Shown one piece after another: positions 1-5,399 of a stretch of DNA of 5,399 bases. The position numbers and the translations under genes are program-made. Each line of letters starts with the position of its first letter. Positions within the stretch are counted from its first letter, which is position 1. The notes beneath the pieces are model-generated. The model had not been told where the DNA came from, made no database searches, and was given only the letters and a program-made list of their open reading frames with translations. The stretch is from Chitinophaga pinensis. Its GTDB lineage: Bacteria; Bacteroidota; Bacteroidia; UKL13-3. The stretch covers positions 1-5,399 of the forward strand of contig CALPIR020000164.1 of NCBI GenBank assembly GCA_943323675.2. Reading direction: 5' to 3'.

Positions 1-2371
1 CAGGTGCAAATAAATCAACAACACCTAAATCATCATTAATAGTTAATCGTGGTTCAATCATAAACCTAAATTGGTTGTTGGGATTAACCGCAAAATCATT
101 CCAAGCTAGAGTGCTATACCCTGCGCCTTGGCGGAAGTAAAAAGTTTGGTTACGAATAGGGTTTTCGTTTTGAAATGCAAAACCGATGTTGTTAGCTGAA
201 GTTTGGCGAACGCCTATATAAAAAGAACCGCTAACAGGCACAGAAGGAATAGATAAATTAAATATTCCATTCACTGTGTTTTGTGTTGAAGACACCCAAA
301 ATGGAACTCTTTTAGGGCCAAGAGTAGAACCCGAATCTTCGTATATTACAACTTGGAAAGGAAATGGTCCGTTAAAGAAATTGTTTGTAAAATTAACATT
401 CACTTGATTCACAAAATTTGGAACAGGTGTATAGAATTTAGCAACCATTTCTCCTTCGGGGTTAGTACCTAGGTTACCTGTTTGTGCCACAAATGGGCGG
501 CTATAACTTAAAGCATTTAGTGTGTTTTCTCTAACCCATAGCGAAGTATCGTTGCTTCGTTTTTGATCTGGGTTTGGATAGGCCCTTAAAGTATCATAAC
601 CTAGTATAAATGGGGTATAAGGCACCATGTTTATAATACTTTCTGCACCTGGAGTTAAACTGATGTTTACAGCACCCAAGTAACCATTTTTTGTACTAGA
701 TAAGTTTATTGGGTGATTTGTTACAGCGGTAGTTCCTAAGTTCCTAACCAATACCCTCACCGTATCGTCTGTTCCAATCGGTATCTTTCCGTAGGTATAT
801 AATATAACGGTTTGTATATCTAAAGTATCAATCGGGGTTGAAGATTCAAATGCACCTCTATATGGTGTAACCGTGCTTCTTGTAGTTCCATAATAATCGG
901 TTGTAATTGCAGCAATTGGTGTTCCTGCTAATTTTCCTCCTGAAGTGTTTGGTCCATTCAGGTTAATACTTGGTTCGGTGGTGTTATTAAAATCTACAAT
1001 ACCAAATACCGCATTTTGCTCAAGCGGAAATGCAGCTGCTTTATAGGTGGCTATGGTACTATGGAATGTGCCAATCCATGCATTAACAAAAGCTCCTCCA
1101 CCCGAGTAAGTATTAAAGTCGATAACATTAGTACCAGTTGCAGGCGTGCTGTAAAATGCTCCTACATGCTGGTTTGCAGATCCCGTGCGTGTATTTAAAA
1201 CGATGTTGTTGCGGCAAGTGAAACTAGACGTAGCACCTGAGTTTGATTTCAATATGCCAATTGATGTTGGATTTCCATTTGCAGTAACATGTGTTCCACC
1301 AATGCGAAAAGTATTGTTTTCTACAATTACTGAAGCTTGTGCTGTACCTCCAAAAACCAAACAACGCACGATTTGACTTAGCGTATTTGGGAAAGTTGCA
1401 GAACCAAGAGAAAGACTATTGTTTCTGACAATTAATGAACCAGATGCAATTGCAGGAGAGAATATGATACCTTGAATAAAGTTGGCTGCTGCTGTATTTA
1501 TATCGTATACCCTGTTTTTAGTAACTTGAACCGTAGCTGTAGGTTCTATAAGGGTGATATTTAAAAATTGGTATCCACCAGTTGTTGTAGCAATGCTGTG
1601 GGTACAATTGTTTGAATCAATAAGTATGTTACCTACACCACTAGCTAATCTTATAGCTGTTGCTTTTTGATTGATGAGTAGGTTATTAAATATATAGAAA
1701 AAATTGTTCGGAGCACCATTTGTTCCTGCAACTTCAATTCCTAAGTTGCCGCCATTAATGTTACAGAAACCAACTTGATTCTCACTGTTGCTTCCTGTTG
1801 ATAGTCTGATTGCACTTGAGGCTGTTGTTCCTATTGCACCATTTTCGATGTTACAAAAAGCAAAGGTATTAAGAGATGCCCCATTGATAAGTGTTATCGT
1901 ATGAGATGCAGCAACATTTGCACTTTGACTTATGGTAAGTAATTTAGCAGTTCCTGTTGAAAGTGGCCTGCCATCGAAAAAAATATTGTCGGCTCCAGTT
2001 AAGGTAATAAATGAAGTTCCTGAAATGCCAGAAGCATTTATGACTTTAGCCACAGTTGCAGTGTCTGCAGGCCTTATCATGATAAATGTATAGGCAGCTC
2101 CGGCCACATTTCCACTATCTAATATGTTGATTGCAGCAGTCTCGGTAGTATTGGCATGTACTTCTATCAAAATAACACCTCTGTGTGTTCCATTATTCAC
2201 ATTGTCGAATGCTGCCTTAAGCGTGCTGTAGCTGGCTGATGTGGATGTTCCGGAACTGGAGCTCAATACAATTTGAGCTTGTACTGGCAATAGCCAAGAT
2301 AGCAAACTAAAAAGCAGAAGTAGCATACGCATACTGCCTTTAAAAATGGGTGTAGTGTAATTGTGTTTCAT
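1..2371 (-). CDS. Secreted right-handed beta-helix repeat protein, probable T9SS cargo (partial, C-terminus outside window)
   Basis: The frame from the ATG at 2371 stays open for 790 codons with no stop and leaves the window at its left edge, so the 3' end is missing. Residues 14-32 form a signal peptide (M-R-M, a Leu-rich core, then V30-Q31-A32 before Q33), so the product is exported by Sec. Residues about 35-480 are rich in Asn, Thr, Ser, Gly and Ile, with recurring turns such as FCNIENG, GFCNING, IDSNN, VRNNS, VENNTF and CRNNIV. This is typical of PbH1-type parallel beta-helices. Residues 491-509 (TDYYG..R..., ending GAFE) resemble the D-G-R...iGAyE closing motif of choice-of-anchor/beta-helix proteins. 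Residues about 513-585 look like a CARDB-type beta-sandwich (VRVLVRNLGTTAV). Residues about 614-790 form another beta-sandwich (FYIGVRQ at 717-723). The last residues (DDLGVVDLFAP) may begin a further CARDB-like repeat. Family knowledge suggests a cell-surface or secreted protein, with a T9SS sorting domain expected downstream. No catalytic residues are recognised, so ligand or enzymatic role is unknown. Confidence 0.9.
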   Translation of the reverse strand, partial: MKHNYTTPIFKGSMRMLLLLFSLLSWLLPVQAQIVLSSSSGTSTSASYSTLKAAFDNVNNGTHRGVILIEVHANTTETAAINILDSGNVAGAAYTFIMIRPADTATVAKVINASGISGTSFITLTGADNIFFDGRPLSTGTAKLLTISQSANVAASHTITLINGASLNTFAFCNIENGAIGTTASSAIRLSTGSNSENQVGFCNINGGNLGIEVAGTNGAPNNFFYIFNNLLINQKATAIRLASGVGNILIDSNNCTHSIATTTGGYQFLNITLIEPTATVQVTKNRVYDINTAAANFIQGIIFSPAIASGSLIVRNNSLSLGSATFPNTLSQIVRCLVFGGTAQASVIVENNTFRIGGTHVTANGNPTSIGILKSNSGATSSFTCRNNIVLNTRTGSANQHVGAFYSTPATGTNVIDFNTYSGGGAFVNAWIGTFHSTIATYKAAAFPLEQNAVFGIVDFNNTTEPSINLNGPNTSGGKLAGTPIAAITTDYYGTTRSTVTPYRGAFESSTPIDTLDIQTVILYTYGKIPIGTDDTVRVLVRNLGTTAVTNHPINLSSTKNGYLGAVNISLTPGAESIINMVPYTPFILGYDTLRAYPNPDQKRSNDTSLWVRENTLNALSYSRPFVAQTGNLGTNPEGEMVAKFYTPVPNFVNQVNVNFTNNFFNGPFPFQVVIYEDSGSTLGPKRVPFWVSSTQNTVNGIFNLSIPSVPVSGSFYIGVRQTSANNIGFAFQNENPIRNQTFYFRQGAGYSTLAWNDFAVNPNNQFRFMIEPRLTINDDLGVVDLFAP
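2276..2332 (-). other. Signal peptide core of the beta-helix protein (residues 14-32)
   Basis: The segment reads M-R-M followed by a Leu-rich hydrophobic stretch to P29, then V-Q-A before Q33, a good signal peptidase I site. The full frame adds 13 polar N-terminal residues (MKHNYTTPIFKGS). M14 at 2332 is an alternative start: AAAGG lies a few bases before it, and it would give a compact 19-residue signal peptide. The start at 2371 is preferred because MK... with an A-rich leader is common in this phylum, but the choice is not settled by sequence. Confidence 0.7.
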
Positions 2372-2396
2372 CTTATATACTTGTTTAAATTATAGT

Positions 2397-2425
2397 TCAA
2401 TATATAAAATATCTAATTACCGAAA
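2397..2425 (-). promoter_or_regulatory. Candidate Bacteroidota sigma-A promoter of the beta-helix gene
   Basis: On the minus strand TTTC (2425-2422) is followed after 17 bp by TATATTGA (2404-2397). These are near matches to the Bacteroidota consensus TTTG-N17-23-TAnnTTTG, with 3 of 4 -33 bases and the TA and TT of the -7 element. Transcription would start near 2390, leaving a leader of about 20 nt before the ATG at 2371. A-tracts lie directly upstream, where an UP-like element would sit. The region is very AT-rich, so chance matches are likely. Confidence 0.3.
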
Positions 2426-2428
2426 TTA

Positions 2429-2450
2429 TTTTTTTTTGATTTTTTTTTTT
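2429..2450 (-). promoter_or_regulatory. Double homopolymer A-tract upstream of the beta-helix gene (UP-like element)
   Basis: The plus strand carries nine T (2429-2437), GA, then eleven T (2440-2450), followed by another GA. On the coding strand of the beta-helix gene this reads A11-TC-A9. It would lie at roughly -38 to -60 of the proposed start, the usual place for an A-tract UP element that contacts the RNA polymerase alpha subunit. The tracts are visible directly; the role is inferred. Confidence 0.35.
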
Positions 2451-2531
2451 GATTGTCTAAAACAGCCTATGGCCCTTTGAGAATGGGGGATAATTGGTGA
2501 ATCAATAATTGAGTAAGATATTTACATTTTT

Positions 2532-2560
2532 GCCCCTCTAAAAATGATAAGCCCCCTCTA
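2532..2560 (-). repeat. Direct repeat pair TAGAGGGG(G)C, 20 bp apart
   Basis: On the minus strand TAGAGGGGGC (2560-2551) is followed by TAGAGGGGC (2540-2532). The two copies differ by one G, and their 5' ends are exactly 20 bp apart, close to two turns of B-DNA. They are G-rich islands in otherwise AT-rich DNA, about 140-170 bp upstream of the proposed start of the beta-helix gene. This arrangement fits a tandem regulator-binding site, but no known regulator motif is recognised. Confidence 0.4.
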
Positions 2561-2667
2561 GTTTTATTCATTATTTGGAAAATCCATGTTCTTTAATTAG
2601 CCGTATATCACATTATTTAAAGAGGCAGGTAGGAGGGATAGCTGTTTTTATTGGTCTTAATAAATAC

Positions 2668-2708
2668 AAAAAAATACCTACACAACATGAAAAGTTGCAT
2701 AGGTATTT
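2668..2708 (-). terminator. Intrinsic terminator of the epimerase-TPR lipoprotein operon
   Basis: An inverted repeat pairs 2672-2680 (AAATACCTA) with 2700-2708 (TAGGTATTT), a perfect 9-bp stem. After a 2x2 CA/CA internal loop, CAAC (2683-2686) pairs with GTTG (2694-2697) around a 7-nt loop. Read on the minus strand, the hairpin runs into seven T (2674-2668, partly inside the stem). It begins 22 bp after the stop codon of the TPR lipoprotein. The stem is AT-rich but the geometry and position fit a Rho-independent terminator well. Confidence 0.75.
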
Positions 2709-2730
2709 AATATCATTTTACTGTATACGT

Positions 2731-3435
2731 TTAGCGTTGTTGTTGTGCGCCTTGAACTAACTGTTGCAGGTTTCTGCGGGCCATTACAAAATCAGGGAAT
2801 ATTTGAATGGCTTTTTGGTATGCCTCACCTGCTTGTTGGTATTTTTGTGTTTGAATGTATAAGTAACCCCTCATGTTCCAGCAGGCAGCAATAATTGGTA
2901 CCCTTTGACTTTGTCCTTGGTCAATAAAAATATCTACACTATCTTTTGTGTTTTTGTATTTTTCCATCATGTTACTTATGGTTTTATTGGCAGCGTTAAA
3001 CTCTCCGGTAACCAATTGCACCGATGCAATTTTGTATACATATTCAGCTTTGCCTGTTTTATCGTAAAGGCTATTGGCTAAAGCAAATAGCTCATCAGCT
3101 TTACCAACTTGTTCTAAACACAACATTTTATATTTGGCGTATTCTTCACTTTCTGGATAACGTTTTAATGCATCTTCAGTAGTGGTTAAACATGCATCAA
3201 TATTTTGCACCGCCAAGTACATACTTGGTAACGAATCGCGCAATGTATTTGTACTATCGTTTAATAAAATTAACTGTACGGCTGTAATTGCAGTGGGTAT
3301 ATCTTTTAAATTGTAGCTGGTTTTGTACAATTTTTCTAGTTTTGTAATAGAAGCATTGCCTTCTGAAACATTGGCATTATTGCAAGCCGTTAGTGTTAAA
3401 GTTGCCGCAGCAACTGTGGTTAAAAATAATCTCAT
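2731..3435 (-). CDS. TPR-containing lipoprotein
   Basis: This gene encodes 234 residues. The N-terminus MRLFLTTVAAATLTLTAC has a short charged end, a hydrophobic core and a lipobox L15-T-A-C18, so the mature protein should be lipidated on Cys18 and anchored in the inner or outer membrane, facing the periplasm. The mature part is mostly alpha-helical. A clear tetratricopeptide repeat lies at residues 185-218 (WNMRGYLYIQTQKY, then AYQKAIQIFP), and weaker helical pairs at about 74-104, 105-130 and 132-160 (YKIASVQLVTGEFNAA) suggest three or four repeats in all. The tail is Gln-rich (GAQQQR). TPR proteins scaffold protein complexes; no partner is evident here. The ATG overlaps the stop of the epimerase gene (ATGA, 3435-3432), indicating translational coupling and one transcript, which ends at the hairpin at 2668-2708. 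The reading frame and lipoprotein call are firm, but the specific role is unknown. Confidence 0.9.
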   Translation of the reverse strand: MRLFLTTVAAATLTLTACNNANVSEGNASITKLEKLYKTSYNLKDIPTAITAVQLILLNDSTNTLRDSLPSMYLAVQNIDACLTTTEDALKRYPESEEYAKYKMLCLEQVGKADELFALANSLYDKTGKAEYVYKIASVQLVTGEFNAANKTISNMMEKYKNTKDSVDIFIDQGQSQRVPIIAACWNMRGYLYIQTQKYQQAGEAYQKAIQIFPDFVMARRNLQQLVQGAQQQR

Positions 3436-4445
3436 GATGTTTGTTTTTGTTGTAATAAATGATTGCAGGTTTGTGCAATAGTTTGCTTTATTGGTATGAA
3501 CTCAAATCCTATTTTATCTTTAATTTTTTGGTTGCTATAATAATATTTTTTGAGCGATGCTCGCGAGGTTTCTTTGGTTAAGTTTGCTTTCTTGCCTGTA
3601 AATAGAGCTGCTAAAGTTGCACCCATCCATGCTACCTCTGCTAAAATTTTATTAACTTCAATACTGGGTTTCTTTTTGTTTAGTTGGGTTGATGTTTCAT
3701 CTAAAAAGTATTTCATATTGGTATTTTCACTTACCAAAATAAAACGTTCTGCAAAAATATTATTATCCATTAATTGAATGGTTGCATCGGCCACATCCGA
3801 TACATCTACGTATCCATTTACGCCATGAGTATAAAACGGCATTCCTTTGTATACCATATTAAAAAGCGCACACGATCCTTTATGCCAATCACCACTACCT
3901 AAAATAACCCCAGGATTTACAATCACTACATTTAAACCTTCCACAGATGCACGCCAAACTTCCATTTCTGCTTTGTATTTACTAACGGCATAGTTGCTGT
4001 TTAGTTTTGATTCAACCCACTTAGATTTTTCTGTAACTTGTACCCCGTTTTTTTCTCGACCAAGTGCAGCAATAGAACTAATGAAAGCAAATTTTTTGAT
4101 GCCATGGATTAAACTTAGGTTTACCATATTAGCTGTGCCCTGAACGTTAGCTTGCATCATTTTGTCCTTGTCTTTTTGGTGAAAAGATACCATGGCCGCG
4201 CAATGGTATACCTCATCAATACCTTGAAGCGCATTATCAAGTGCGGGTATGTCTAACACATCAGCTTCAAACCAAGTTAGGTTTTTCTTGGCCTCATTAT
4301 TTACAAATAGTAATGAGTATATGTATTCAAACTCGGCCATATTACTGTCCGAACGTTTTAACGCCCTTACCTGCAAACCCTTTTTCAAAAGCCTACATAC
4401 TAGGTGTGCACCTAAAAATCCTGTTGCTCCGCTAACTGCTATCAA
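3432..4445 (-). CDS. NAD(P)-dependent epimerase/dehydratase (extended SDR family), TTG start
   Basis: The product has 337 residues. The N-terminal Rossmann fold carries G6-A-T-G9-F-L-G12, the GxxGxxG dinucleotide-binding motif of extended short-chain dehydrogenases. Other family marks are A61-D62-V-L-D (adenine contact), H81-C-A-A84, F121-I-S-S124 (catalytic Ser region), Y152-A-V-S-K156 (catalytic YxxxK), N178-P-G-V-I-L-G and D214-V-S-D-V-A-D. The set resembles dihydroflavonol-4-reductase/3-beta-hydroxysteroid dehydrogenase-like members that act on the hydroxyl or keto group of a sugar, steroid or related substrate. The substrate cannot be told from sequence. A hydrophobic stretch at about 268-283 may touch the membrane. 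The start is TTG at 4445: the in-frame stop at 4499-4497 precludes an ATG further upstream, and starting here gives MIAVSGATGFLG, the expected N-terminus. It is the first gene of an operon with the TPR lipoprotein (4-bp overlap). Confidence 0.92.
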   Translation of the reverse strand: MIAVSGATGFLGAHLVCRLLKKGLQVRALKRSDSNMAEFEYIYSLLFVNNEAKKNLTWFEADVLDIPALDNALQGIDEVYHCAAMVSFHQKDKDKMMQANVQGTANMVNLSLIHGIKKFAFISSIAALGREKNGVQVTEKSKWVESKLNSNYAVSKYKAEMEVWRASVEGLNVVIVNPGVILGSGDWHKGSCALFNMVYKGMPFYTHGVNGYVDVSDVADATIQLMDNNIFAERFILVSENTNMKYFLDETSTQLNKKKPSIEVNKILAEVAWMGATLAALFTGKKANLTKETSRASLKKYYYSNQKIKDKIGFEFIPIKQTIAQTCNHLLQQKQTS

Positions 4446-4472
4446 AGTGTGGAAATGTTTATTACCTGCGGA

Positions 4473-4501
4473 CGAAAATAAGGTATTTTGCGACCATTAA
4501 A
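4473..4501 (-). promoter_or_regulatory. Candidate promoter of the epimerase-TPR lipoprotein operon
   Basis: On the minus strand TTTA (4501-4498) is followed after 17 bp by TATTTTCG (4480-4473), which matches seven of eight bases of the Bacteroidota -7 consensus TAnnTTTG, counting the two free positions. The start of transcription would be near 4466, about 20 nt before the TTG start codon. It is the best such match in the 64-bp divergent spacer, but rests on consensus matching only. Confidence 0.4.
4484..4490 (+). promoter_or_regulatory. Possible -7 element for the arginase-fold gene
   Basis: TATTTTG lies 19 bp before the ATG at 4510 and resembles TAnnTTTG with one base fewer in the spacer. 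No good TTTG is found at the expected -33 position; the nearest is GTTTA at 4457-4461. If real, the leader would be about a dozen bases and the element would sit only 3 bp from the minus-strand -7 element at 4473-4480, so RNA polymerase could hardly occupy both promoters at once. Confidence 0.2.
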
Positions 4502-4509
4502 TATACATC

Positions 4510-5399
4510 ATGCAATTAAGCGACTTCCTTCGTCCGATTCCGCAATCGGTATTTACCAATATAACTGAAACTTCTCCTAAAAGTTTAGTTAATGTAATAG
4601 ATATTTACACAAAAAAATTCCCTGATTTAGACGATGTACAAATTGCCATAATAGGTGTAAAGGAAGAACGATTAAAGACTTCTCACGCTGGCTTAAGCGC
4701 CACACCTGATGAGGTTAGGAAACAATTGTATAAGTTGGTTCAGCCTAAGTATGAAGTAAAAATTGCCGACTTGGGTAATATTGAACCAGGAAGTAGTGTA
4801 AGCGATACCATGTTTGCATTAAATGAATGTTTAAAAGAGCTGCATGAGCGTAAAATTGTAACCATTATTTTGGGCGGTCCAAGCGATTTGGCGTATGCTC
4901 AATTTACCTCATACCAAGGGCTTAATCCTAATTTAAATGTTCTAGTAGCTGATGCCACAATAGATTTGAAACAAAACGAATCTAATCCTGAGTATGCTAA
5001 TTATTTGTATAAAACCATTACCCATCAACCTAACTTTTTGTTTAATATCGTTCATATAGGTAACCAAGCTTATTTTGTTGAGCAAGAAAGTTTGGATGCA
5101 TTTGATAAAATGAATTTTGATGTGTTTAGGTTAGGCCAAGTGCGCGCCAAAATGCAAGAAACAGAACCTTTAGCGCGTAATGCCGATATGATGGTATTTA
5201 GCTTAAACAGCGTTAAGGCTGCTGATATTGCTTCAAGTATTGAAATGAATCCTAATGGGTTTTATGGCGAAGAGGCTTGCCAGATTGCACGTTATGCAGG
5301 TATGGGTAACGATTTAACCAGCATTGGTTTTTATGATTTAAATGCATTTCAAGATACCAATGGATGTGGTAGTAAATTGGTTTCGCAAATGCTATGGTA
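4510..5399 (+). CDS. Arginase-fold (ureohydrolase family) protein with degenerate metal site, 'formimidoylglutamase'-like (partial)
   Basis: The frame from ATG 4510 is open to the right edge, giving 296 complete codons; family members are usually about 370-390 residues, so roughly a fifth is missing. The fold is recognised from L121-G-G-P-S-D-L-A-Y-A-Q (counterpart of GGDHS), V146-A-D-A-T-I-D152 (counterpart of DAHxD), F230-S-L-N-S-V (counterpart of SxDxD) and the conserved stretch N247-P-N-G-F-Y-G-E-E-A-C-Q-I-A-R, which I recall from Bacteroidota proteins annotated as formimidoylglutamase or arginase family. True ureohydrolases hydrolyse a guanidino or formimino group with two manganese ions held by two His and four Asp. 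Here the His of GGDH is Ser125, the His of DAHxD is Thr150, and the two Asp of SxDxD are Asn233 and Val235; only Asp148 and Asp152 remain. Hydrolysis by the usual mechanism is therefore unlikely. No signal peptide is seen, so it is cytoplasmic. It is transcribed away from the epimerase operon across a 64-bp spacer. Confidence 0.88.
   Translation, partial: MQLSDFLRPIPQSVFTNITETSPKSLVNVIDIYTKKFPDLDDVQIAIIGVKEERLKTSHAGLSATPDEVRKQLYKLVQPKYEVKIADLGNIEPGSSVSDTMFALNECLKELHERKIVTIILGGPSDLAYAQFTSYQGLNPNLNVLVADATIDLKQNESNPEYANYLYKTITHQPNFLFNIVHIGNQAYFVEQESLDAFDKMNFDVFRLGQVRAKMQETEPLARNADMMVFSLNSVKAADIASSIEMNPNGFYGEEACQIARYAGMGNDLTSIGFYDLNAFQDTNGCGSKLVSQMLW

Larger units (their letters stand above)
2372..2667. 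other. Intergenic region without a convincing gene
   Basis: About 300 bp separate the start of the beta-helix gene from the terminator of the upstream operon. The region holds the candidate promoter, the double A-tract and a pair of direct repeats (2532-2540 and 2551-2560), each listed separately. The remainder (about 2461-2530 and 2561-2667) shows no tRNA, riboswitch or strong hairpin that I can recognise. A 61-codon plus-strand frame starting at 2575 was judged spurious. Confidence 0.6.

Noticed and set aside
1016..1376. Two plus-strand frames of about 60 codons.
   Set aside because: Both lie antisense within the long minus-strand beta-helix gene, whose continuous frame and coherent protein composition explain the region.
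1121..1921. Recurring short motifs in the beta-helix coding region that could suggest DNA repeats.
   Set aside because: The similarity is at protein level (NN, FCNI, AIRL turns of a beta-helix); the DNA copies diverge and are not tandem nucleotide repeats.
2502..2510. Small palindrome CAATAATTG in the intergenic region.
   Set aside because: It has only 4-bp arms in AT-rich DNA, which is expected by chance, and it is not placed next to a convincing promoter.
2575..2760. A 61-codon plus-strand frame in the intergenic region (MENPCSLISRIS...).
   Set aside because: It runs through the terminator hairpin and into the 3' end of the TPR lipoprotein gene on the opposite strand, has no recognisable family or ribosome binding site, and its length is expected by chance.
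3550..3777. A 75-codon plus-strand frame.
   Set aside because: It is antisense to the C-terminal half of the epimerase, which has clear motifs on the minus strand; no independent evidence supports it.
4241..4500. Two overlapping plus-strand frames of 64 and 83 codons.
   Set aside because: They are antisense to the epimerase N-terminus and its Rossmann motif, and they are low-quality, basic and unrecognisable proteins.
1..5399. Search for CRISPR arrays, tRNAs, rRNA, insertion sequences, attachment sites and defence genes.
   Set aside because: No regularly spaced repeats, cloverleaf, transposase motifs or terminal inverted repeats could be seen on either strand.

Overview
The window looks like chromosomal DNA of a member of the Bacteroidota (Cytophaga/Flavobacteria/Chitinophagia-like). 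The evidence is AT-rich DNA, A-rich translation starts without clear Shine-Dalgarno sequences, a lipoprotein of Bacteroidota style, a long secreted beta-helix protein of the kind exported by the type IX secretion system, and an arginase-fold protein of the type Bacteroidota genomes label 'formimidoylglutamase'. No mobile element, CRISPR array, tRNA or rRNA is visible. The genus cannot be fixed from this sequence alone.

Layout: (1) Positions 2371 down to 1, minus strand, are one uninterrupted reading frame of 790 codons that runs off the left edge. It encodes a signal peptide, a long Asn/Thr/Ser-rich right-handed beta-helix, a CARDB-like beta-sandwich and a second beta-sandwich; the C-terminus, and any T9SS sorting domain, lie outside the window. 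(2) Positions 2372-2730 hold no convincing gene. They contain a candidate promoter with an unusual double A-tract, a pair of direct repeats 20 bp apart, and an intrinsic terminator for the next operon. (3) Positions 4445-2731, minus strand, are a two-gene operon: an extended short-chain dehydrogenase/NAD-dependent epimerase starting with TTG, then a TPR lipoprotein joined by a 4-bp ATGA overlap. (4) A 64-bp divergent intergenic region (4446-4509) carries candidate promoter elements for both directions. (5) From 4510 to the right edge, plus strand, runs a partial arginase-fold protein in which most canonical metal ligands are replaced.

How they fit together: the beta-helix protein is a probable cell-surface or secreted adhesin-like product with its own promoter. 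The epimerase and TPR lipoprotein are co-transcribed and translationally coupled, but no shared pathway can be read from sequence. The arginase-fold protein is divergently transcribed and is probably not a conventional manganese ureohydrolase. I see no clear new multi-gene system. The observations most worth following are the degenerate arginase active site, the architecture of the truncated surface protein and the compact regulatory regions.
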